Assembly: GCA_009923685.1 (NCBI GenBank)
Contig: RFTA01000022.1
Span: 1-7,900 of the forward strand
Origin: Actinomycetota bacterium
GTDB lineage: Bacteria; Actinomycetota; Acidimicrobiia; Acidimicrobiales; Ilumatobacteraceae
DNA: 7,900 nt
Direction of reading: 5' to 3'
How positions within the stretch are numbered: position 1 is the first letter of the stretch; each line of letters opens with the position of its first letter. Below are positions 1 through 6,727 of this stretch, in pieces. The position numbers and the translations under genes were made by a program. The notes below the pieces were generated by a model. That model did not search any database. It was given only the letters and a program-made list of their open reading frames with translations, and had not been told where the DNA came from.

Positions 1-609
1 TTTGCCGCCGCTGTCGGGTATCGCCAAGGCTGCTTCTAGGCCAAGAAACGCTTGATCTTGCATGCCGATTTCATACGTGCCTTCGACGACAATCTCTCCC
101 TGCAAATTTTGATCGCCAGTGATTATCTGCTGACGGCGAATCACGTTGCCGTCAGGGTGTATTGCGGGGGTCGATGGCAATGTTGCCAAGTCTCCGTCGG
201 TCAATGGCTCAAGAATCTCATAAACAACTTTGATGGCAGCGAGTGCTCTACGACAAGTCTCTGGGTGGTCGGCTGCCACCGCCGCGATAGGTTCTCCAAC
301 ATAGCGCACGTAGTCTTGTGCAAATACTGGTTGATCACTTGAGATCAGACCGTAAGTTTTTTTGCCAGGTACATCTTCGGCGGTGATGATCGCCTCAACA
401 CCCGTTATTTTGTAAGCCGCCGACAAGTCGATCCTGATGATTCGCGCGTAGGGGTGTGGGCTGCGCAGAGTTGCACCCCACAACATGTTTTCTGCATGCA
501 AGTCTGATGAAAATTCGAATTTTCCTTGCACCTTTGCCGAGCTATCTGGGCGAATAGCCGACGCACCGAGAATGTCACGACGCGTCGAGGTGTCAACAGC
601 AGAACTCAT
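1..609 (-). CDS. Molybdopterin-binding large subunit of a xanthine dehydrogenase-type hydroxylase (N-terminal 203 residues; runs off the left edge)
   Basis: This is the catalytic subunit of a three-subunit molybdenum hydroxylase (XdhA/CoxL/PucD superfamily), which would hydroxylate an N-heterocycle or aldehyde with water-derived oxygen. I translated the frame by hand: it is open for exactly 203 codons from ATG 609 to base 1. Residues about 21-135 look like the aldehyde oxidase/xanthine dehydrogenase a/b hammerhead domain, with KVQGKFEFSSDLH near residue 27, LRSPHPYARI near 48, ITAEDVPG near 75 and VGEPIAAVAADHPE near 104. The first molybdopterin domain begins near residue 183 with QDQAFLGLEAALAIP. 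The active-site glutamate and the remaining Mo-cofactor motifs lie outside the window. ATG 609 overlaps the TGA of the upstream 2Fe-2S gene as ATGA, so the two are translationally coupled. Subunit identity is clear; the substrate (xanthine, another purine, or something else) is not. Confidence 0.92.
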   Translation of the reverse strand, partial: MSSAVDTSTRRDILGASAIRPDSSAKVQGKFEFSSDLHAENMLWGATLRSPHPYARIIRIDLSAAYKITGVEAIITAEDVPGKKTYGLISSDQPVFAQDYVRYVGEPIAAVAADHPETCRRALAAIKVVYEILEPLTDGDLATLPSTPAIHPDGNVIRRQQIITGDQNLQGEIVVEGTYEIGMQDQAFLGLEAALAIPDSGGK

Positions 610-1097
610 GTTCGATTGACTTTGCGAACGGTTATTGCCTTGTCGACGGCCTCGAAAATTCGGCCGTAACCAGTGCATCTACAAATGTTGCCGGAAATCG
701 CTTCTTTTATTTCGATCTCAGATGGCTCAGGGTTCTTTGAGAGAAGATGTTCGATTGCGACCACGAGACCTGGCGTACAAAAGCCGCACTGAACTCCGCC
801 TTCGGTGATGAATGCTTGTTGCACCTCTGTGAGCACACCGTCACTCGCGAGATCTTCAACTGTGCGAATATCAGCATCAATTGCAGTGGCGGCCATAACG
901 AGACATGAGCAGACTGCGTCGCCGTCCATGATTACGGTGCAGCTACCGCACTCTCCTTGTTCGCATGCACCTTTTGACCCTGGCAGACCGAGACGCTCAC
1001 GAAGCACATAAAGCAAGCTCTCACCAACCCAAGAATCTTTGACCTGATGTGATTTGCCGTTCACCGTGAGACTGTAAATTTCTGTGTTTGCATTCAT
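606..1097 (-). CDS. 2Fe-2S electron-transfer subunit of the split molybdenum hydroxylase (CoxS/XdhC type)
   Basis: This small subunit carries two [2Fe-2S] clusters that pass electrons from the Mo site to the FAD subunit. At 163 residues it has the usual length for CoxS-type proteins. The N-terminal plant-ferredoxin-like cluster is bound by C45, C50, C53 and C65 (C-x4-C-x2-C-x11-C). The C-terminal helical cluster is bound by C104 and C107 (QCGFCTPG) and C139 and C141 (CRCTG). All eight ligands are present, so the protein should be functional. The start is ambiguous by one codon: GTG 1100 is followed directly by ATG 1097, and both overlap the TGA of the FAD gene. A GAGGG at 1108-1112 sits 7 bases before the GTG and 10 before the ATG. 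I list the ATG; the GTG would add one Met. The stop overlaps the start of the Mo subunit. Confidence 0.95.
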   Translation of the reverse strand: MNANTEIYSLTVNGKSHQVKDSWVGESLLYVLRERLGLPGSKGACEQGECGSCTVIMDGDAVCSCLVMAATAIDADIRTVEDLASDGVLTEVQQAFITEGGVQCGFCTPGLVVAIEHLLSKNPEPSEIEIKEAISGNICRCTGYGRIFEAVDKAITVRKVNRT

Positions 1098-1945
1098 CAC
1101 GAATGTGCCCTCAACAACAATCGGCGCGAGAGCGTAGAAACGGCGTGACGGCGATAAGCAGCGGTGCTTCGATGGTCGTCTATCGGCTTTGATTCATTTG
1201 CGACACGACTGCCGAATTCTTGCAACAAATTATCGGGCATGGTCGGATTGGTTCTTAGATCAATTTGTTTAGCGAGCCAAGACTCAGTTTCTCGACATCG
1301 AATTATTGTCGGGCCAACTGCGCCGAGTGCGACCGCGATCGTGCCGTTAATGCGATCAACAACGAGGCAGCACGAGGCAACAGAAATAACCATGGCGTTT
1401 CGCACACCAACTTTTGCGTAACCCTGCCAGCCAGAAACGATCGGCAAAGTAGTTGAGACTATAATTTCGCCCGGCATTCGGGCGTTGCGTTTAACTCCAA
1501 TCATGAAATCGTGAATCGATACTGTGCGAGACGCTTTTTGTGTTTGCAGATTTACAGTCGCGTCAAGAGCACTCAGCACAGGCAGCGCATCGCCGGCGGG
1601 CGAACATGTACCGAGATTTCCACCGATAGTCCCGGCGCTTCGAATTTGAGGTGAGCCAACCGTTCGAGCGGCTTGAGCAAGTGCGGGCACGTGCTCAGCG
1701 ATTTCGCCGCGCTCCATCATTTGATACGGCAGACCTGCGCCAATCGTAATTTGCATATTTTTGGTGTCGATTTGTGTCGATTTGAGTTCGTCAACTCGCC
1801 TGAGAGCAATGACATCAGTTGGCTTGCGATGGTTAAAATTTATCTCAACCATTAGATCGGTGCCCCCTTGAATGAATTGCGCTGACGGGTTCGCTGCAAT
1901 TGCTTTCAGCGCATCATCCAACGTGCGCGGAACTTGAACGCTCAC
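1097..1945 (-). CDS. FAD-binding subunit of a molybdenum hydroxylase (CoxM/XdhB/YgfM type)
   Basis: This medium subunit holds FAD and delivers electrons from the 2Fe-2S clusters to the external acceptor. Its 282 residues match the family. FAD-binding motifs of the PCMH-type fold are visible: FIQGGTDLMV near residues 24-33 (the AGGTxL loop) and TIGGNLGTCSPAGD near 106-119, followed by the conserved LPVLSALDA. Residues from about 170 form the CO-dehydrogenase flavoprotein C-terminal domain, with a recognisable KVGVRNAMVISVA at 178-190. I chose GTG 1945 because it overlaps the TGA stop (1944-1942) of the LLM gene as GTGA and puts the conserved N-terminus (VQVPRTLDDALK) right at the start; an in-frame TTG at 1960 would add five unlikely residues. 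It is the only FAD subunit in the window, although two Mo-containing proteins could need one. No extra Fe-S-binding Cys set is seen. Confidence 0.93.
   Translation of the reverse strand: MSVQVPRTLDDALKAIAANPSAQFIQGGTDLMVEINFNHRKPTDVIALRRVDELKSTQIDTKNMQITIGAGLPYQMMERGEIAEHVPALAQAARTVGSPQIRSAGTIGGNLGTCSPAGDALPVLSALDATVNLQTQKASRTVSIHDFMIGVKRNARMPGEIIVSTTLPIVSGWQGYAKVGVRNAMVISVASCCLVVDRINGTIAVALGAVGPTIIRCRETESWLAKQIDLRTNPTMPDNLLQEFGSRVANESKPIDDHRSTAAYRRHAVSTLSRRLLLRAHS
1108..1112 (-). promoter_or_regulatory. Shine-Dalgarno GAGGG before the 2Fe-2S subunit gene
   Basis: Read on the minus strand, GAGGG lies inside the end of the FAD gene, 7 bases before GTG 1100 and 10 before ATG 1097. It is among the clearer ribosome-binding sites in the window. 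By spacing alone it slightly favours the GTG start. Re-initiation from the overlapping stop codon would serve either start. Confidence 0.5.
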
Positions 1946-2970
1946 GACACACCATCCCAATTAGAAAATGCATCGATCATTGCTTTGACATCGCCAAGTG
2001 GATACAAAATTGGGCAGGTCGCACCATTTTTTAGATAGTGAGTTACTCGTTGTCGCGCTTCTGCTGGAGTACCGCTGGCAGTCAGCATTTGAACAATTTC
2101 GTCGGGTACGTGCTTTGACGCGGCGACAACTTGCTCGTGTGTTGCTGGCCATGTAAGCACCGAGCCAACTTTGTCGAGCAGTGATTGCGGCACGCCAGAT
2201 GCCTTCATGATGTGTGGTTGCTGGCCGAGATACTGCGTAACCATTTGTCGTGCCATATCGAGAGCAGTCTTTCGGTCTTCGTGCACACTGCAAACCACGA
2301 GTTGTGGGCGATCGATAGATTCAACCGAGCGCCCTGCGCGATCTGCGCCAACCGTCAATGCTTCCATGGCTTTTTGGTTGTACTCGGGCGATACCAAATA
2401 GTTCAGCACGACACCGTCGGCGATTTCACCAGTTAGTTCCATCATTTGCATACCGGTTGCGCCGATATAAATCGGCACATCTTTAGGTCGACGCTCTTGG
2501 TAGACATAATCAAGTTCAACGCCATCAAGATGAACGAATTCACCTTTGAAATTGACAGTCTCGTTATTCAGCAATGCTCTAACAGACGTGACGATTTCAC
2601 GCATCGCACGAAGTGGTTTCGCGCGCGAGATGCCTACCTTTGCTGCGAGGGGGTCCCACCACGCACCGATGCCGAGGATTACTCGACCAGGTGCAAGGTC
2701 GTCGAGTGTCGAAAATGTTGCCGCCAGGCGGGCAGGGTTACGGCTCCAGCAGTCGACAACGCCAGAGCCAACCTTAAGAGTTTTGGTGAATGAAGCGAAT
2801 GCGGCCATTGGCACCGTTGCCTCACGAACAAGTCGACTTTCTGCCTGCCAAACGGCCTCAAACCCCTTGCTTTCGGCATACTGCGAAAATTCCATACCCT
2901 CTGAAATTTTGTGTGCATCTTGCAGATACAGCGCGACGCGCGCAAATTTGGATTGGGCGACTTGATTCAT
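1942..2970 (-). CDS. LLM-class (luciferase-like) oxidoreductase, probably F420- or FMN-dependent
   Basis: The 342-residue protein belongs to the bacterial luciferase-like TIM-barrel superfamily, close to proteins often annotated as methylenetetrahydromethanopterin reductase-like or F420-dependent. Visible family features are GFEAVWQAESR near residues 37-47, a GSGVVDCWSRNPARLA strand-turn near 68-83, TLDDLAPGRVILGIGA near 87-102, and PIYIGATG near 166-173 followed by GEIADGVVLNYL. Start ATG 2970 lies two bases after the SsnA-like stop, with GAGAGG at 2982-2987 as a somewhat distant ribosome-binding site (11 bases). The stop overlaps the FAD gene start. Its role here is inferred: redox or monooxygenase chemistry on the same substrate, for instance ring opening as RutA (also LLM) does on uracil. 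The cofactor cannot be assigned from sequence alone; a plain F420-linked reductase or dehydrogenase is equally possible. Confidence 0.88.
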   Translation of the reverse strand: MNQVAQSKFARVALYLQDAHKISEGMEFSQYAESKGFEAVWQAESRLVREATVPMAAFASFTKTLKVGSGVVDCWSRNPARLAATFSTLDDLAPGRVILGIGAWWDPLAAKVGISRAKPLRAMREIVTSVRALLNNETVNFKGEFVHLDGVELDYVYQERRPKDVPIYIGATGMQMMELTGEIADGVVLNYLVSPEYNQKAMEALTVGADRAGRSVESIDRPQLVVCSVHEDRKTALDMARQMVTQYLGQQPHIMKASGVPQSLLDKVGSVLTWPATHEQVVAASKHVPDEIVQMLTASGTPAEARQRVTHYLKNGATCPILYPLGDVKAMIDAFSNWDGVS

Positions 2971-2972
2971 GG

Positions 2973-4040
2973 CTATGACAACCTCTCGTATAACCGTAGG
3001 GCTTGTTCGTGTGCTTTTGCGCGTACCTCTAATATGTCGACGCGAGTCGGCAACCCGTCGACCAGGACATGTTCACCATTGATTTCAACATCAATTGCAG
3101 TCATATTTGTGGTGAAGGCTGCATGCCAAGGGCTATCGGCGAAGTCGTAGTTGAATGTCACAACATCATCTTTTGCTTCAGTGAACAAATCGTGGCCGTT
3201 GTCTAGCCATCGCCAGACGGTGCTCGGTTCGGCAGTGACATCGAACTCGCGCAACCGAGCATAAGCAATTCGAGCCTCCTCAATCATGTCGGCACCAATG
3301 CCGTCGGTGCCAAGGAGAATTTTGTTTGACCACTGAGTTGGTTTCGCATACCCAACTGAATTGTTCATATTTGACCGTACGTTGTGAACGATCCGACCCT
3401 TCAGTTTACGATCAAGATGAACTGCGTGAATCAGTAACCAGTTATCTTGTGCGAGCGACTCGATACGTGCTCCAGATTGGGCGTCATCGGTTGATTCGGC
3501 AACATGGATGTGAACCCCAACTGAATGCTTCTGCGCTAGTTCGGCGGCTGCAATAAGTGTTTCATCGGCGCAAGTGAATGCTGCGTGAACACCAATCATT
3601 CCGCTGCCACCTGCAGAGAGATATCGATCGCATTCAGCGAGACCGCGCTGTGCCGCTTCGGTCGTTTTGGATAACGGTGAGACTTTCGAATGTAATTGAC
3701 CGTCGTCATCCCAGCGATCAGTTACGCCATAACAGGTGTTGACTCTCACCCCAACCACTTTGCAGGCGTCAGCAATGGTTGTGAGCGAGCCTTCAATGCA
3801 ATTAGGCGACTCATGGTGATCGATGATGCAAGTTGTGCCACTCATGAGTGCTTCAGTTGCACCGAGCATTGCTGACCAATAAATCATTTCGTTGTCAAGA
3901 GCGGCGTCTATGCGCCACCAAATGTTGTTCAAGATATCCAGAAAAGTTTTTGAGCGGTTCTTTGGTGCGGGCATACCTCGAACCAAAGTTGAATACAAAT
4001 GATGATGTGCACAGACCAGACCATTCGTGGTGAATGACAT
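2973..4040 (-). CDS. ssnA: SsnA-like metal-dependent aminohydrolase/deaminase, compact form lacking the usual N-terminal segment
   Basis: This is an amidohydrolase-superfamily enzyme of the Atz/Trz/guanine-deaminase group, most like SsnA, so it probably deaminates an amino-substituted N-heterocycle. Of its 355 residues, the metal-binding HxH is H12/H14 in CAHHHLYS and is followed by RGMPAP. IDHHESPNCIEGSL lies near 73-86 (E. coli SsnA, from memory, has a similar DHHASP segment). HIHVAES at 177-183 supplies the next His and Glu, LIHAVHLD lies at 203-210, VHNVRSNMNNSVG near 218-230, and the metal Asp is D246 in LLGTDGIGAD. All expected active-site residues are present. The oddity is the N-terminus: relatives carry roughly 50-60 residues of beta-sandwich strands before HxH, whereas here only 11 residues precede it. 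ATG 4040 starts two bases after the upstream TAA. An in-frame ATG at 4088, inside the upstream gene, would add 16 residues that do not resemble those strands. Confidence 0.85.
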   Translation of the reverse strand: MSFTTNGLVCAHHHLYSTLVRGMPAPKNRSKTFLDILNNIWWRIDAALDNEMIYWSAMLGATEALMSGTTCIIDHHESPNCIEGSLTTIADACKVVGVRVNTCYGVTDRWDDDGQLHSKVSPLSKTTEAAQRGLAECDRYLSAGGSGMIGVHAAFTCADETLIAAAELAQKHSVGVHIHVAESTDDAQSGARIESLAQDNWLLIHAVHLDRKLKGRIVHNVRSNMNNSVGYAKPTQWSNKILLGTDGIGADMIEEARIAYARLREFDVTAEPSTVWRWLDNGHDLFTEAKDDVVTFNYDFADSPWHAAFTTNMTAIDVEINGEHVLVDGLPTRVDILEVRAKAHEQALRLYERLS

Positions 4041-4042
4041 GT

Positions 4043-6676
4043 TTACTCGTCGTCTTTGACCTGGCGCATTGGCAATTCGCAGCGCCATTCGCCATCAAGA
4101 TTTTTTAGCGCGGCTGCAACAGCACCAGCAGTTGGAACTAGCCCGATCTCGCCGACACCTTTTATGCCATAGGGCGCATTCGGTTGGGCCGACTCGATGA
4201 GTTTGACTTCAATTTGCGGCACATCTTTTGCACGAAGAATTCCGAGGCTTCGTAATGTCTTGTTTGTTGGGAAGCCGGTTTCGGGGTCAGCCGGAAAATT
4301 CTCGGTGAGCGCATAGCCGAGGCCCATATGTACGCTGCCCTCAACCTGACCTTCACATAATGTTGGGTTGACGATTCGACCGACATCGTGAACTGCGACA
4401 ACCTTCTCAATTTTTTGAGATTCACGATCAATCACAACGAGTTGAGCAGCATAGCTAAATGTCGAGTGAATGATCGGGTTTGTCACACCCGGTTCGCCAA
4501 GTTTGTTGGTCCAGTCAACTCGGTATTCGCCAATGTGATCAACTTCGGTTTCACGATTGGCGGCTTTTGCAACTTCGCAAGCATTCTTTACGGCACCAGC
4601 ACCCATTAGCGTGCCACGCGAACCCGTAGTTTGGCCAAAACCAAGTTCGCGTGTCGTGTCAACGATTACGTCAATACAAGATGCGTCAATTCCGAGTTCT
4701 TCGACTGCGACTTGCATCGCAACGGTATTGATACCTTGCCCCATCTCCGTCCAGCCGTGTCGCACCTCGACTCGTCCATTGTTTCGAAAGCGAACTACGG
4801 CTTTTGAAATCTCATTAAATCCATTGCCAAGCCCGCTGTTCTTGAGCCCGAGTCCAAGACCCACAGCCTTGCCCGCTGAAATTGCATCATCGTATGAAGC
4901 CTTGATTTCATTCAAGCAAATCTCTGCACCTAAACAGCCGTCGTCCATAATTTGACCAGGCCCCCATACCATTCCTGGTTTGATTACGTTCAGCGAACGG
5001 ATTTGCCAGCCAGAAATTCCAACTTTGTCAGCGAGCCGATCGAGCACGCCTTCCATTGCAAATTGCGCCTGATTTGCACCGAATCCGCGAAACGCGCCAC
5101 AAATCGGATTGTTGGTTCGCACCGCGATTGCTTCAACATCAATATTCGGCACCTGATATGGCCCACTCGCATGTCCAGCCATACGCTCGAGAACTTTCAT
5201 GCCGACGCTTGCATATGCCCCAGAATCGCCGATTGCACGCACGCGAAGTGCAGTTAGCTTGCCACTCTTGTCGCAGGCAGCCTCGTAGGTCATTTCAATC
5301 GGGTGTCTCTTGGCGTGCATCAGAAAACTCTCTTCACGCGACAGAGTGCACTTGACTGGCTTGTCAAGAAGCCAGGCTGCAAGCGACGCATGCGCTTGGT
5401 TGCTCATGTCTTCTTTGCCGCCAAATGCACCACCATTTGTTACAAGCGTGACTGTCACTTGCTCATTAGGAATTGCCAGTAGGCGGGCGATGTCGTTGCG
5501 GTCATCCCATACACCTTGCCCACCCGAATACACCTGCATTCGACGAAGTTGATTTGAATCTCGCGACGGTACTGCAAGCGTGCTTTCTGGCTCTAAAAAT
5601 GCGTGTTCGATTCGTTGTGTTGAAAATGCTTCAGAGACGACATGGGCACTCGACGTCAACGCCGCCTCGACGTCGCCACGTTTATAAACACTTGTCGATA
5701 AAACGTTTGAATCAGTTTTCCAAACGGCAATCTCTGTACTTTTAATTGCTTTGCGTGCATCAGTGACTGGTTTCAAGACTTTGTACTCAATAATTACGTC
5801 ATCAACTGCATTTCGGGCGTTGAGTCGCGAGTCTGCGACGACAATTGCCAACACGTCGCCCGCATATGAGGTAAAACCACCGACGGGAATCATTACGGGC
5901 CAATCTTTGTAAATAATTCCCATCATCAATTCGCCAGGGATGTCTTCGGCAGTAAATATTGCCTGAACTCCTGGTCGCGACAACGCCTTGGATTTATCAA
6001 TATTCAATATTTCAGCGCGGGAGTGTTTGGTGAAAACTAGTGAAGCATGAAGCATTCCGGCGATTCGCATGTCGTCGATGTAGCCACGATCGCCAAGCGC
6101 AAGTTCATTCGCTTCGTATTTTGCCACTCGAACACCTAGTCCACCGGTGGAGATGATTTGTGGTGCGAGATTTTTTGCAACAGTGTCGATTGCATCAAGT
6201 ATTTTCACATAGCCAGTGCATCGGCAAAGGTGGGCGCCGAGGTGGCGTGCCATATCTTCGCGTTTGAGCGACGAACCCTTTTTATCGATTTGCGCTTTTG
6301 CGCGCACGACAATGCCAGGTATACAAAATCCACATTGCAGGCCGCCACATGCAGCGAAAGCCTTAGCAAAGGCATCACGTTCGATTTGGCTTACACCTTC
6401 GAGTGTCGTGATTTGTGAGCCCGAAACTTTTTCGAGCGATTGTTGACAACTGACGATTGCTTTGCCATCAACAAGCACCGTGCAGCAACCGCATTGTCCG
6501 CTTGGAGAACAACCGTCTTTTGGTGATGTGATGTCAAGTTCTTCACGCAGCGCAGCGAGAAGGTGCGGGTGGTCTCGACGAACCGTTACTGGGGCTCCGT
6601 TGACTACAAAGGCGACCCGATCAGATGTGACAGTTTCGATGTCTGTCGCGGGCGGGTCATTGGCCTCGATGGTCAC
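4043..6676 (-). CDS. Fused 2Fe-2S / molybdopterin xanthine dehydrogenase-type protein without FAD domain (XdhD-like)
   Basis: This 877-residue molybdenum hydroxylase joins the iron-sulfur and catalytic subunits in one chain. Residues about 20-170 hold two 2Fe-2S clusters: C56, C62, C65 and C77 (GCSPSGQCGCC, with one more residue between the first two Cys than in the split subunit), then C115, C118 (QCGFCIPG), C151 and C153 (CRCTG). The hammerhead domain spans about 183-305. The Mo-cofactor domains follow, with YSGGQGVW at 383-390, NGGAFGGKED at 414-423, GAFRGFGANQAQ at 527-538 and the conserved base E843 in KGVGEIGLVP. The arginine motif is not the CoxL AYxCSFR loop, so CO dehydrogenase is unlikely. 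There is no FAD domain, so a partner flavoprotein is needed, perhaps the one at 1097-1945. GTG 6676 is the chosen start: the frame is open back to the previous stop but has no better start, and family homology begins at about residue 20. E. coli XdhD has the same architecture. Likely substrate is a purine or other azaheterocycle. Confidence 0.93.
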   Translation of the reverse strand: MTIEANDPPATDIETVTSDRVAFVVNGAPVTVRRDHPHLLAALREELDITSPKDGCSPSGQCGCCTVLVDGKAIVSCQQSLEKVSGSQITTLEGVSQIERDAFAKAFAACGGLQCGFCIPGIVVRAKAQIDKKGSSLKREDMARHLGAHLCRCTGYVKILDAIDTVAKNLAPQIISTGGLGVRVAKYEANELALGDRGYIDDMRIAGMLHASLVFTKHSRAEILNIDKSKALSRPGVQAIFTAEDIPGELMMGIIYKDWPVMIPVGGFTSYAGDVLAIVVADSRLNARNAVDDVIIEYKVLKPVTDARKAIKSTEIAVWKTDSNVLSTSVYKRGDVEAALTSSAHVVSEAFSTQRIEHAFLEPESTLAVPSRDSNQLRRMQVYSGGQGVWDDRNDIARLLAIPNEQVTVTLVTNGGAFGGKEDMSNQAHASLAAWLLDKPVKCTLSREESFLMHAKRHPIEMTYEAACDKSGKLTALRVRAIGDSGAYASVGMKVLERMAGHASGPYQVPNIDVEAIAVRTNNPICGAFRGFGANQAQFAMEGVLDRLADKVGISGWQIRSLNVIKPGMVWGPGQIMDDGCLGAEICLNEIKASYDDAISAGKAVGLGLGLKNSGLGNGFNEISKAVVRFRNNGRVEVRHGWTEMGQGINTVAMQVAVEELGIDASCIDVIVDTTRELGFGQTTGSRGTLMGAGAVKNACEVAKAANRETEVDHIGEYRVDWTNKLGEPGVTNPIIHSTFSYAAQLVVIDRESQKIEKVVAVHDVGRIVNPTLCEGQVEGSVHMGLGYALTENFPADPETGFPTNKTLRSLGILRAKDVPQIEVKLIESAQPNAPYGIKGVGEIGLVPTAGAVAAALKNLDGEWRCELPMRQVKDDE

Positions 6677-6682
6677 ATAATT

Positions 6683-6712
6683 ACCATACCCGTATTGGGT
6701 TCGAGGTTTACA
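6683..6712 (-). promoter_or_regulatory. Possible leaderless promoter for the fused molybdenum hydroxylase operon
   Basis: On the minus strand TGTAAA (6712-6707) and TATGGT (6688-6683) are separated by 18 bases and would serve as -35 and -10 elements. The -10 fits the actinobacterial TANNNT form and ends only 6 bases before GTG 6676, so the transcript would begin at or near the start codon. No convincing Shine-Dalgarno sequence lies in the gap, which agrees with leaderless translation. The match to consensus is modest. Confidence 0.35.
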
Positions 6713-6727
6713 GATTGTAAAAACCGA
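6701..6727. promoter_or_regulatory. Palindrome in the only intergenic gap: candidate operator
   Basis: A perfect 6+3+6 dyad, TTTACA-GAT-TGTAAA, occupies 6707-6721. It sits inside a wider symmetry in which TCG (6701-6703) mirrors CGA (6725-6727) around the same centre at 6714; the three positions between inner and outer arms do not pair. It lies just after the carbamoylase-like gene's stop and overlaps the proposed -35 element, a typical repressor position. It is AT-rich and no T-run follows it, so it does not look like an intrinsic terminator. The binding protein is unknown, and no regulator gene is in the window. Confidence 0.4.

Noticed and set aside
1764..1783. Perfect 10-bp tandem repeat (GTGTCGATTT twice) inside the FAD subunit gene
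   Set aside because: It encodes part of a variable surface region (KSTQIDTK) and the reading frame and downstream motifs are intact, so there is no sign of a frameshift or a functional repeat.
2546..2965. Plus-strand open frame of 139 codons antisense to the LLM gene, and many smaller plus-strand frames across the window
   Set aside because: All lie opposite well-supported minus-strand genes, show no recognisable family motifs and have Arg/Ser/Cys-rich compositions typical of antisense shadows.
2973..4088. Longer SsnA-like start at ATG 4088
   Set aside because: The 16 extra residues overlap the coding sequence for the conserved C-terminus of the upstream protein, do not resemble the family's N-terminal strands, and would not restore the missing segment; ATG 4040 fits the operon spacing.
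4043..6676. Carbon monoxide dehydrogenase (CoxL form I)
   Set aside because: The arginine loop reads PICGAFRGFG, not the AYxCSFR motif of form I CoxL, and the FeS domain is fused to the Mo domain, unlike CoxL.
6707..6721. The intergenic palindrome as a rho-independent terminator for the carbamoylase genes
   Set aside because: The stem is only six mostly AT pairs with a three-base loop, and no T-run follows it on the minus strand, so an operator role fits better.
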